Positions 25,183 through 32,926 of a stretch of DNA of 34,060 nucleotides are shown one piece after another (the first letter of the stretch is position 1; the number at the start of each line of letters is the position of its first letter). The stretch is from assembly GCA_964644655.1 (NCBI GenBank), contig CAZXYA010000026.1, positions 1 to 34,060 on the forward strand, read 5' to 3'. The DNA is from JAFMDF01 sp964644655 (GTDB lineage: Bacteria; Bacteroidota; Bacteroidia; Chitinophagales; Saprospiraceae). A program made the position numbers and the translations under genes. The notes beneath the pieces were generated by a model. That model was given only the letters and a program-made list of their open reading frames with translations, ran no database searches and had not been told where the DNA came from.

Positions 25183-26424
25183 ATGGCAACTATCACAAAA
25201 CATACCATCCAAATCCAAGAACACCAAACCATCAGAGTAGGTGACCAAATAAATAATGTCCTGTTCGACGAAGCCACCTACCAAGCCCTAGCAAAATACC
25301 AAGAAAAGCAAAAAACAAAGTATTTTTCACTGGTTTATAAAGGCATCAAATTCAGTCATTATGTGGGCATTATACAGGTAGGAAAAATCACTTTAGAAAT
25401 TTTGCCCAAAGCGGATAAAGTTGGAACAAATAATCCCGCTAAATGGCAGGCGGTTTTATTAGAAATGCTTCGGTATTGTCGATTGATAAAAGTAGAATCT
25501 TTGGGTCTTGGGAAAGTGCGTTTACAATCAAATACGATTTTGGATATTTACTTTGAGCAGTTTTTAGATGCGGTTCAGCAATTATTAAATAAAGGTTTAC
25601 CCAAACAATATTTAACCAAAGAAAGCAATCAAAAAGCTTTAAAAGGGCGGCTGATGCTACCCAAACAACTAAGAAAAAACGGCTTGCATCCAGAGCGATT
25701 TTATGTACGACATAAGACCTTTGAATATGACCATTTGTTTAATCGAGTCTTATTGGAAGCATTGAAAGTTTTACGACAGGTCCATTTAAATCCTGTTTTG
25801 ACATTAAAACTAGAACAAATCCTTAGTATTTTTCCTAAACTACCTGCCGCTCTAATTTCTCCTAGAGATTTTGACCAATTATTTCAAACGCAAAAATATC
25901 GCCCGTATCAAGAGCTATTAGAAATTAGCCGATTGATATTGTTAAATTTTAGCCCTGATATTCGGAGCGGACAACATCATTTATTTGCCCTGCTCTTCGA
26001 CATGAATAAATTATTTGAAGAATATGTCTTTTGGAAATTAAAGGCTTTGGAAAATAAGCAAATCAAAGTACAGCGGCAAGCCAGCAAATCTTTTTGGCAA
26101 CGCCGAACCATTCGACCAGATATAGTTATTCAAGCTGGGAAACGAAAATATGTTTTGGATACCAAATGGAAGGTTTTACAACGTAATTCTCCTTCGATGA
26201 AGGATTTAAAGCAGCTATATATTTATTGTCAGTATTTTGAAGCAGAACGAGGGATTTTACTTTATCCCAAGGTTTATTCAATTGATAATAGTCCAGTTAT
26301 TCCTTTTCAGCCGCTTCAAAATGAATCTACTACAATTCATGGACAGGTTTTATTTTTGACTATCCTAAATGAGGATGGGCAATTGAATAAAAATTTAGGA
26401 AAGGAATTAATAGAGTTATTATAA
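25183..26424 (+). CDS. McrC-family restriction subunit with PD-(D/E)xK nuclease, no McrB adjacent
   Basis: The protein has 413 residues, within the usual McrC size. Residues 1-130 fit the N-terminal beta-rich part ('FSHYVGIIQVGKITLEILPKA'); the middle is helical ('KGRLMLPKQLRKN', 'YVRHKTFEYDHLFNRVL'). The nuclease core is visible as Asp313 in 'RPDIVI' and Asp326-Thr-Lys328 in 'YVLDTKWK', a PD-(D/E)xK site, followed by the 'DLKQLYIYCQYF' helix. In McrBC systems McrC associates with the GTPase McrB and cuts DNA with modified cytosines. Here the upstream gene is an M23 peptidase and the downstream one DinB-like, so no McrB lies within reach. The first 46 codons use C-ending codons far more than the rest. 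It could work with a distant McrB-like ATPase or be a leftover. Confidence 0.85.
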   Translation: MATITKHTIQIQEHQTIRVGDQINNVLFDEATYQALAKYQEKQKTKYFSLVYKGIKFSHYVGIIQVGKITLEILPKADKVGTNNPAKWQAVLLEMLRYCRLIKVESLGLGKVRLQSNTILDIYFEQFLDAVQQLLNKGLPKQYLTKESNQKALKGRLMLPKQLRKNGLHPERFYVRHKTFEYDHLFNRVLLEALKVLRQVHLNPVLTLKLEQILSIFPKLPAALISPRDFDQLFQTQKYRPYQELLEISRLILLNFSPDIRSGQHHLFALLFDMNKLFEEYVFWKLKALENKQIKVQRQASKSFWQRRTIRPDIVIQAGKRKYVLDTKWKVLQRNSPSMKDLKQLYIYCQYFEAERGILLYPKVYSIDNSPVIPFQPLQNESTTIHGQVLFLTILNEDGQLNKNLGKELIELL

Positions 26425-26438
26425 CACTAAGAATTACA

Positions 26439-26540
26439 CTAATAATCCGTCGTTTTTATCAATTTGGGCCGCTTCCATTCCCAAATGCTAATCTCGGTAT
26501 TAATTGTGCCATTTCCAATATCATAATAGATAACATATTC
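26439..26540 (-). pseudogene. Remnant of the 3' end of a gene
   Basis: On the - strand the frame from 26540 to the stop at 26439 reads as a plausible protein tail: 'YYDIGNGTINTEISIWEWK' then RPKLIKTTDY. It has no start codon and is closed upstream by an in-frame TAG. A second frame upstream begins with an ATG near 26562 and would need a frameshift to join it. I do not recognise the family. It lies just after the McrC stop, which suggests a gene was lost here. Confidence 0.35.
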
Positions 26541-26658
26541 CTATAAACATAATTCGCTTCATACTATTTTATTGAGGTTTTACAGACAATTTATGTCTCT
26601 ATTCAAAAAGATACAAAAAAAATAGCATATTATTTTTAACTACCGTTAAATAAAAAAC

Positions 26659-27612
26659 ATGACAGATTCAATCAACAAACTCAATAATTATTTACAACTC
26701 ATTGATAGGGAATTAACTACGGAACATGCCGCAAAATGGGGATTGATGAATGCCCAGCAAATGGTAGAGCATATAAGTTTCTTATTTTTAGCTTCGTCGG
26801 GCAAGTGGGGGCGGGAATTTACAGGTGATGAAGCAAGAGCAGCAAAAATGAAAGCTAATTTTTTTGCAGTTCAATATCCATTTCCTAAGAGTGTTCCTAT
26901 GCCAGGCAGTAAAGAAGCTGCTCCTCCACCACTTCGAGAAACGACTATGGCAGGCTCAAAAAATGTACTTAAAAAAACGGCTCAAAAATACTTCCAGCAT
27001 TATGAGTCAAATCCAACCGATAAAGTGCAACATCCTTATTTTGGCTTACTAAACTTTGAAGAATGGACGAACTTTCAAATTAAGCATACGGAGCATCATC
27101 TTATGCAATTTGGCTTATTACCTTATCCCTTAACGGATGAAATGGAAGCTAATTTGCAGTTGATTGGCGAGAAATTAAAAACGGTTTATGCTGAAGTAAC
27201 TACCAATCATCAAGCTAAATGGGGCTTGATGAATGCCCATCAAATGGTAGAGCATTTAACCTTAGTTTTCCTCTACAGCACAGGGAAGTTTGGTGTCCCT
27301 TTTAAGGGAGATTTAGCAGCAGCCGAAAAATTATGGGAACCATTTGTAGCAGCAGCAAATCCTTGGAAAACAGTATTTCATTCCTTTTCTGGCGGCAATC
27401 CTAAGCCTCCAAGAAATGAAACGATAGAAGGGTCTAAAAAGGCGTTAAAAAAAGCCTTTATCAAATACCAACATTATTGTAAGGAAAACCCTGATGCCAT
27501 TACGCCGCATGGTTTCTTAGGGAATATTACGACTGCTCAATGGATACTAGCCCATCTGAAGCATATCGACCATCATTTGTCGCAGTTTGGGGTGATAGCG
27601 GAACCAGTCTAG
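26659..27612 (+). CDS. Tandem DinB-like (DUF1569-type) protein
   Basis: The protein has 317 residues made of two homologous halves, about 1-160 and 161-317. Each half begins 'KWGLMNA.QMVEH' and ends with 'H..HHL.QFG'. These fit the DUF1569/DinB four-helix fold, whose metal site uses one His from the first motif and two from the last. The candidates are His38 with His143/His147, and His199 with His302/His306, so both sites look complete. DinB-fold proteins include thiol-dependent transferases and many with no known reaction. No signal peptide is seen, so it should be cytoplasmic. A single-domain form is more usual; this one is a fusion from internal duplication. The last codons lie within a 30-bp direct repeat. 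Confidence 0.75.
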   Translation: MTDSINKLNNYLQLIDRELTTEHAAKWGLMNAQQMVEHISFLFLASSGKWGREFTGDEARAAKMKANFFAVQYPFPKSVPMPGSKEAAPPPLRETTMAGSKNVLKKTAQKYFQHYESNPTDKVQHPYFGLLNFEEWTNFQIKHTEHHLMQFGLLPYPLTDEMEANLQLIGEKLKTVYAEVTTNHQAKWGLMNAHQMVEHLTLVFLYSTGKFGVPFKGDLAAAEKLWEPFVAAANPWKTVFHSFSGGNPKPPRNETIEGSKKALKKAFIKYQHYCKENPDAITPHGFLGNITTAQWILAHLKHIDHHLSQFGVIAEPV

Positions 27613-27687
27613 TGGTTTAAGATCGAAGAAAGGAAAGGAAATCGAAGCTAAAAAGAAGTGATAGCGGAACCAGTCTAGTGGTTTAAG
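27592..27687 (+). repeat. 30-bp perfect direct repeat, one copy over a stop codon
   Basis: Positions 27592-27621 and 27658-27687 are identical over 30 bases (start GTGATAGCGGAACCAGTCTA), 66 bp apart. The first copy holds the last codons and TAG of the DinB-like gene. The second repeats them in the same frame behind the stop. The 36 bases between are purine-rich and contain ATCGAAG twice. Confidence 0.9.
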
Positions 27688-27751
27688 CATAAAGTAACTG
27701 ATAGTTAAAGATGTTGTCTTTAAAAATATAATTTTCGTGAGTTTTAATATA

Positions 27752-27786
27752 AAGCACCATCAATTCGTTGATGGTGCTTCTTTTTT
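27752..27786 (+). terminator. Rho-independent terminator with TTCG loop
   Basis: AAGCACCATCAA (27752-27763) and TTGATGGTGCTT (27768-27779) form a perfect 12-bp stem around TTCG, followed by C and TTTTTT. This is the clearest terminator in the window. It lies about 140 bp after the DinB-like gene. Confidence 0.9.
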
Positions 27787-27886
27787 GAAAGACAGATCTT
27801 ATTTGATAAAACTTTGGAATACTTAGTATTCTACAGAACATTAGATTAGCAACGAATTTTCAACTTAGTTTCCAAAGTAATTTAAT

Positions 27887-27894
27887 TATATTTG
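27887..27894 (+). promoter_or_regulatory. Putative -7 promoter element TATATTTG
   Basis: TATATTTG matches the Bacteroidota -7 consensus TAnnTTTG exactly. It is 61 bp before the ATG of the PLD lipoprotein and just after a terminator, the expected place for a new promoter. No clear TTTG -33 element is seen at the right distance. Confidence 0.45.
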
Positions 27895-27955
27895 CTTAGC
27901 TTTTAATATTATGCTACAACTCTTTAATCAAACCACTCACTTAATTTCCATATAA

Positions 27956-30397
27956 ATGAAGCCCCATTTTTTTAAACAATCAGTAGGTATTTTATTGTTA
28001 TTCTTATTAATCATTGGCTGCACATCGGATGAACCTGTCTTTATTCCAGAAAATATTTCTGCTGCTCAATATTTAGCGGATAAACAATTTCAACCCGAAA
28101 CAGCCATTCTACTAAAAGATAATGATTTGGCTTTTGCTGCCAAAATTGATATTATTCGCCAAGCAAAAAAAGAAGTAAAGTTGAATTATTATATTTTCAG
28201 CCCAGATGAAAGCACCTCCTTTTTGGTCAATGAATTATTAAAAAAAATAAAGGCTGATAAAGATTTTAGAGTGAAAATTCTAACGGATTATCAATATAAT
28301 TACTACCAATTAGATTTCTTTAAATGGCTAGAAAATCAACAGCCACATGGTATTCAACAAATTGAGATTGGTTTATACAATCGACCAACTATCAACATTA
28401 TAAAATTAGCCGAATTTTTAACCTTGGGTTGTACCCAGAATCAGTCAACTGATGAAGGATTGCCAGAATGTGCTAAAGAAAAATTGGCCTACTTGAAAAA
28501 AATGGACACCATGTCTTTGGCGGAAGCAGAAAAGGCAATGAGTATTCCTGCCAAAATATTCTTAGCTGGACTTTATGCCCAAAAACCGAATGTGCTTTTA
28601 TATGCCCTCCAAGGTGGTTATCAGCGCTCTGTCCAAAGTATAGCATTGGCAGAAAAGGCAAAGGAAAACAAAAATAAAATAACCCAAATAAAAGCATTAG
28701 GCATGCGCTATTTGGCCACTAAAAAAACAGAAGGGGTTAAAAAGTTAGGTGCTAAATTAGCCCTAGGCACAGATGTCGCAGGTTTATTTTTGGGTAAACA
28801 GCTTGGTCCATTGATTAATTCTTTTAAAACCGTTTTGCCTTATTCTATTGAAGGAGTAGATAATCTTCCTTTAATGACCCATCCCGACCTAGAGTACATA
28901 ACAGATTATACCCACCATAAATTTATTATGGGAGATGGCCATACTTTACAAATTGGTGGTAGAAATATTGCCAATGCTTACCATATGCATCCAACCCATT
29001 TAGAAAAATATTACACATTTATGGATACAGATATGTATATGACTTTAGCAGAAAAAGATGGCGCATTTTTTAATGCTGCCTTTGATCGCCTTTGGAATTT
29101 CCGAACGATGGTGGCTAGTATAGCCGATGTTGCCCAACATGCACCGCCTAGTTATCTTCACTTGATTGAGCACATGGATCAGCTAAAAACAGAAAATTGT
29201 GAGGGAGAAACAGATGCTGCTAAAAAAGAAACCTGTTTAACTCAATTGTTGGCACAGGTAGTGGATACAACAGTAGCTCCTTTTTTAGCAAAAAAACAAA
29301 CGGAATGGGATGAAAAATTTAAAAATTCCTTAGCAACTTATGAAAAATATTTAGCCACCAAAAAGCCTTTTAAATCATGGACTGCAATTGATCAAATTTT
29401 TAATCGAGAAAAAGGCTATGTTTTATCAGATAATTTAAACGCTCCCCTACATTCTTTTACACATCATTTTATCGCAGCCAAAGATTTTCACTATGTAGAA
29501 AATCTACCCTTTTCTCAAGCAGATAATACTGCTCCCACAAAGCGGTTATTGGGTTCAGAATACGGCAAAGAAATCAATCATGGAAAAGGCATTCATAAAG
29601 TATGGATGGCCGCTTTTCAGCAAGCTTGCGAACAAAGTAATGAAACGGGTACGCCAACTGAGGTCATTATTCATCAAGGTTATTTTGCTCCACCAATGGG
29701 TGTGGCTTACGAGATGAATCGTTTAATCAAAGCCAGCGTGTGTCCCAATGTTACCGTAAAATTGTACACCAATTCCATTTTATCAACAGATTTAGTTCCC
29801 ATTAATCTAATTGGTCGCCGATTATTATTTTCTATGAGTCAGCATAATGCTGAAGTAAATGAGGAGGACCGATTTCAGTATTTTGAATATAATATTGACC
29901 CATTAAAAAATATTGTTGCCCAAAAATATTCCTACCCTGAAGATGAAAAAGGATCACTTGCGAGTTATTTTTCGCTACATACTAAGGTAATGATTTTTGG
30001 AAATGATATTTATATCGGTTCTTCCAACACCGATTTTAGAAGTTATTTGATGGATACTAATAATGGTGTTTTTATCAAAAATGCTCCTGAATTGGTAGCT
30101 CGATATAAACAGTTTTTAAAAGAAATTGAAGCTAATAAAATCGTCGCCCCTGCAAAAGACTTCTTCCAATATCCTACCAGAGAAGCCTTAAATCAACAGG
30201 AAAGGAGTGAAATGCTTAGTCTGATGAAACGGCTAGAATTTACGGAAGGAGACACTCTTTCTTCGGCGCAAAAACAACAAGTAGAAATATTATTTATGAT
30301 GCTTGATAAAGCTTCTGAGGGCTTTGATGAGGTATTAAAAGAGGAGGGAATATTAGCGCCTAATCCAGCTATTGATCGGTTATTAAAAATGATTTGA
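27956..30397 (+). CDS. Phospholipase D-family lipoprotein
   Basis: The protein has 813 residues. The N terminus is a lipoprotein signal (VGILLLFLLIIGC) with lipidated Cys22, so it is probably tethered to a membrane on the periplasmic side. Two PLD/HKD motifs are visible: His320-x-Lys322-x4-Asp327 followed by 'GGRN', and His675-x-Lys677 in 'HTKVMIFGNDIYIGSSN', where the usual Asp is Gly682. The first domain starts near residue 55 ('AKIDIIRQAKKEVKLNYYIF'), as in cardiolipin synthases and related enzymes. The protein is much longer than the usual 400-500 residues owing to helical insertions at about 130-290 and 390-490 and a tail after 710. It may make or remodel phospholipids; the reaction is unproven. 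It converges on the ABC1 gene with a 4-bp gap. Confidence 0.82.
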   Translation: MKPHFFKQSVGILLLFLLIIGCTSDEPVFIPENISAAQYLADKQFQPETAILLKDNDLAFAAKIDIIRQAKKEVKLNYYIFSPDESTSFLVNELLKKIKADKDFRVKILTDYQYNYYQLDFFKWLENQQPHGIQQIEIGLYNRPTINIIKLAEFLTLGCTQNQSTDEGLPECAKEKLAYLKKMDTMSLAEAEKAMSIPAKIFLAGLYAQKPNVLLYALQGGYQRSVQSIALAEKAKENKNKITQIKALGMRYLATKKTEGVKKLGAKLALGTDVAGLFLGKQLGPLINSFKTVLPYSIEGVDNLPLMTHPDLEYITDYTHHKFIMGDGHTLQIGGRNIANAYHMHPTHLEKYYTFMDTDMYMTLAEKDGAFFNAAFDRLWNFRTMVASIADVAQHAPPSYLHLIEHMDQLKTENCEGETDAAKKETCLTQLLAQVVDTTVAPFLAKKQTEWDEKFKNSLATYEKYLATKKPFKSWTAIDQIFNREKGYVLSDNLNAPLHSFTHHFIAAKDFHYVENLPFSQADNTAPTKRLLGSEYGKEINHGKGIHKVWMAAFQQACEQSNETGTPTEVIIHQGYFAPPMGVAYEMNRLIKASVCPNVTVKLYTNSILSTDLVPINLIGRRLLFSMSQHNAEVNEEDRFQYFEYNIDPLKNIVAQKYSYPEDEKGSLASYFSLHTKVMIFGNDIYIGSSNTDFRSYLMDTNNGVFIKNAPELVARYKQFLKEIEANKIVAPAKDFFQYPTREALNQQERSEMLSLMKRLEFTEGDTLSSAQKQQVEILFMMLDKASEGFDEVLKEEGILAPNPAIDRLLKMI

Positions 30398-30401
30398 TTG
30401 G

Positions 30402-31940
30402 TTACAACCGCTGCTTAACCTGATTCCCAATCCGTAAATTTCGATAAATCAAAAATACTAAAATAGCCCCTACTCCACCAGCATATCTTACTAATCGCAT
30501 TTCTTGCTGTTGATAAAACAACCAAGCAAAAATACTTGTGGCGATTAATAAAATGGTATAAATCAAACTTTTTCCTAATGCGAATAACAGTTCTGTTTTT
30601 TCTTTATTGCCTGTTACTTGAAATTCAATATCCCCTCGTTGCACTTTTTTTAAGGTCTTTCTAATATCATTGGGTAAAGACAGGGCATTCATCACCGATT
30701 TTTGTACTAACTCGGTTACATATTTCACTAAATCACCTCTTTCCCCCAACATAAATTTTTGGAAATAAGGGCGAACCACTTCTAAGGGATTCGTATGAAT
30801 ATCTAAGGTATTGCAGATACCTAACAACAGCGTTATCATACGATTGAGTAAGACATAATCTTTGGGGACTTGTACCGTATTGGCTAAGTTTTTCAGTCCT
30901 ATTTGGCTGGTTAGATTAAACAAACTATTATTAAAAGGATCGACTTTGATGTCTTTTAAACTAAGCCCGTCAAACTGAACTTCATTCTGTAGGAAATTAC
31001 GAAAAGCATCAATTACTTTTTCAGAAATCCGCTCTGCTTGGCGTTCATCGGCAATAAAGCCCATTTTTTTTAGGGCTTCTATTATATTTTCTGTATCATT
31101 TTTTGCTGCTGCTTCTATTAATTCTAATAAACCTGTTCTTGTATTTTGTTCCAATTTAGCGACCGCACCAAAATCTAATAGCACAATGGTTCCATCTTCC
31201 TGCACCAATATATTACCTGGGTGAGGGTCGGCATGATAAAAGCCATCCTCAAAAATCATTTGACAATAGGCATGTATCAAGCGATTGGCTAAATCCCGAC
31301 CATTAATTCCCCATGCTTTAATCTGGTCGGTATCACTAATTTTTACGCCTTCATAAAAAGTGGAGGTTAAGACTCTTTTTGTAGAAAAAGCTTTATGCAG
31401 TTCGGGAATTTCAAATTTTTCTTCGGTAATTAGATTAGCTTTAATCGCTTGCATAGAAACTGCTTCTTGCTCAAAATCTAATTCTTCTTCTATCATTTTG
31501 CGCACCTGCGTATAGGCATATTCCATGCCTTTTATATCGTAAAACCTAGAAGCCAACCGAGTTAATTTTTCCATAACGGTTAAATCAACTTCAGCAATTT
31601 TTTCGATATTTTGATGCTGGACTTTGACAATTACTTCCGTTCCATCTTTTAAGGTCGCTTTATGTGCTTGCCCAATAGAAGCGGCAGCTACTGGTTCTTT
31701 ATCAAAAGAAGCAAATAATTCTTGAGGGCTTTCGCCCAATTCAGATTTAATCCGCTGTTCTATTTCGGAATAAGGGCGAGCAGGAATTTGGTCTTGTAGT
31801 TCTTCTAATGGTTTTTGAAAAGCTTCGGGTAAAAAATTAGTTAAAATAGATAACAATTGCCCTACTTTGATAAATAGACCTTGTAATTGTAGAATGGCAT
31901 TTTTGACGATTTCTGCATTTTTAAAATGTAAATCAAGCAC
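30402..31940 (-). CDS. ABC1/UbiB (AarF)-family atypical kinase
   Basis: The coordinates give 512 residues from a GTG at 31940. Family motifs are clear: 'FIKVGQLLS' (KxGQ, residues 25-28), Ala-rich loop 'AAASIGQAH' from 85, catalytic Lys106 in 'VIVKVQ', 'HADPHPGN' with Asp238 and Asn243, and Asp256 in 'LLDFGA'. Two C-terminal transmembrane helices lie in about 450-505. Known members support isoprenoid-quinone metabolism or membrane-lipid homeostasis through ATPase activity. The real N terminus is probably longer: the frame stays open to 32096 and encodes the family-like 'WTAFKVVWSYVWLGLKSKVF', but has no ATG, GTG or TTG there, only CTG at 32070-32072. A 59-bp repeat occupies that 5' end. The start is therefore uncertain. 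Confidence 0.85.
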   Translation of the reverse strand: MLDLHFKNAEIVKNAILQLQGLFIKVGQLLSILTNFLPEAFQKPLEELQDQIPARPYSEIEQRIKSELGESPQELFASFDKEPVAAASIGQAHKATLKDGTEVIVKVQHQNIEKIAEVDLTVMEKLTRLASRFYDIKGMEYAYTQVRKMIEEELDFEQEAVSMQAIKANLITEEKFEIPELHKAFSTKRVLTSTFYEGVKISDTDQIKAWGINGRDLANRLIHAYCQMIFEDGFYHADPHPGNILVQEDGTIVLLDFGAVAKLEQNTRTGLLELIEAAAKNDTENIIEALKKMGFIADERQAERISEKVIDAFRNFLQNEVQFDGLSLKDIKVDPFNNSLFNLTSQIGLKNLANTVQVPKDYVLLNRMITLLLGICNTLDIHTNPLEVVRPYFQKFMLGERGDLVKYVTELVQKSVMNALSLPNDIRKTLKKVQRGDIEFQVTGNKEKTELLFALGKSLIYTILLIATSIFAWLFYQQQEMRLVRYAGGVGAILVFLIYRNLRIGNQVKQRL

Positions 31941-32068
31941 TCGTTTTTCGTAGTATTTCCTACCAAAAACCTTACTTTTTAAGCCTAGCCAAACATAACT
32001 CCAAACTACCTTAAAGGCAGTCCAATAGGCTTTGCGGATTCTCCAATTTTTATTATAGATATTTTTTG

Positions 32069-32127
32069 ACAGGATAACGGGTTTTAACTCCGTATTTTAA
32101 TCGGAGATTTTTCAGGATTAACAGGAT
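32069..32127 (-). repeat. 59-bp dispersed repeat, copy 1, at the 5' end of the ABC1 gene
   Basis: It is identical at 53 of 59 positions, without gaps, to 32856-32914; all six differences are transitions. It carries ACAGGAT at both ends and an internal hairpin CTCCG(N9)CGGAG (32089-32107 on +). It overlaps the place where the ABC1 gene's start codon should be. Confidence 0.85.
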
Positions 32128-32140
32128 AGCCTTTTCTAAA

Positions 32141-32206
32141 CGATGAACTATAAATGATGAATGATGAATTCGTTGTATACCCCAATTCATTGTTTATAGT
32201 TCATCG
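32141..32206. repeat. Long imperfect hairpin after the metallophosphoesterase gene
   Basis: CGATGAACTATAAA (32141-32154) and TTTATAGTTCATCG (32193-32206) are perfect 14-bp complements. Inside, GATGAATT and AATTCATT can extend the pairing imperfectly. It begins 20 bp after the phosphoesterase stop, read on the - strand, so it may act as its terminator, though the T-tract on that strand is weak. Confidence 0.6.
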
Positions 32207-32225
32207 TTCATTGTTTTTCTAGCTG

Positions 32226-32852
32226 CTATATTTCAAATACCACAGGCGGATTCACCACCATATACCGCAAATTTACAACACTCGCATTTATAAAATGAAT
32301 ATTATTTTTTGTTACCTGTCCGTAAGCTTCGTGGATATGTCCAAAAATGTTGTATTTAGGTTGGATTTGCTCGATTCGGTTTAATAACATTTCACAGCCT
32401 ACTGCTAAGCCTTGAAAAGTTTTGTCTAAAATACCTTTTGGTGGACCATGCGTTAATAAAATATCGGTATTTTCTGGAATTAACTGCCAATGTTGGTCAA
32501 TATCTGCGCCTCTATCTCGATTAAATGCCCAATTAAAAAAGCGTGGCTGAACTGGCGAACCCCAAATATTTATGCCTTCAATGGTCACCCCACTATCGTT
32601 TAAATAAAGGACATTTTCTGGAATTAAAGCGGCTATTGCTGATACTGGTGTTTGCTCAAAAAAGAAATCGTGATTACCTGCTATAAATATTTTGTATTGG
32701 AAATCTTGTTGGCTAAACCAGTTTAGGAAGGCTATTATTTCTTGTTCACTTCCTCTCTTTGCCACATCTCCCGAATGCAATAATAGATCGCCTTTGGGCA
32801 ATTGCAATTGGTTGTGTAATCCGTGAGTATCTGAGATGGCTACTATTTTCAT
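32226..32852 (-). CDS. Calcineurin-like metallophosphoesterase
   Basis: The protein has 208 residues, the whole length being one metallophosphoesterase domain. All signature motifs are present: Asp8 and His10 in 'ISDTHG', Asp29 in 'HSGDVA', Asn60-His61 in 'AGNHD', His135 in 'LLTHGPP', and His172/His174 in 'FGHIHE'. These ligate a two-metal centre that hydrolyses phosphate esters. Length and the 'WGSPVQPRFFNWAFNRDRG' segment match the MPPED-like group, in which some members are cyclic-nucleotide phosphodiesterases; the natural substrate here is unknown. No signal peptide is seen, so it is cytoplasmic. Its ATG begins 3 bp downstream of a 59-bp repeat copy, so that repeat forms its 5' leader. 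Confidence 0.88.
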   Translation of the reverse strand: MKIVAISDTHGLHNQLQLPKGDLLLHSGDVAKRGSEQEIIAFLNWFSQQDFQYKIFIAGNHDFFFEQTPVSAIAALIPENVLYLNDSGVTIEGINIWGSPVQPRFFNWAFNRDRGADIDQHWQLIPENTDILLTHGPPKGILDKTFQGLAVGCEMLLNRIEQIQPKYNIFGHIHEAYGQVTKNNIHFINASVVNLRYMVVNPPVVFEI

Positions 32853-32855
32853 ATT

Positions 32856-32914
32856 ACAGGATGACAGGTTTTAACTCCGTATTTTAATTGGAGATTTTTT
32901 AGGATTGACAAGAT
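32856..32914 (-). repeat. 59-bp dispersed repeat, copy 2, directly before the metallophosphoesterase start
   Basis: This is the second copy of the element at 32069-32127, same orientation, 787 bp away. It ends 3 bp before the ATG at 32852. The internal hairpin is CTCC...GGAG with a G.T closing pair on the + strand. It sits in the gap between the phosphoesterase gene and the unknown gene at 32927. Confidence 0.85.
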
Positions 32915-32926
32915 GAAACAAGAGTT

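Larger units (their letters stand above)
27613..27955. other. Intergenic region: repeat copy, terminator, promoter
   Basis: These 343 bases hold the second copy of the 30-bp repeat, a classic terminator (27752-27786) and a likely -7 element (27887-27894) for the downstream lipoprotein gene. No further gene is seen. Confidence 0.7.

Noticed and set aside
25183..27612. A complete McrBC or larger defence island
   Set aside because: No McrB, methyltransferase, helicase or other defence gene lies nearby; only McrC is supported.
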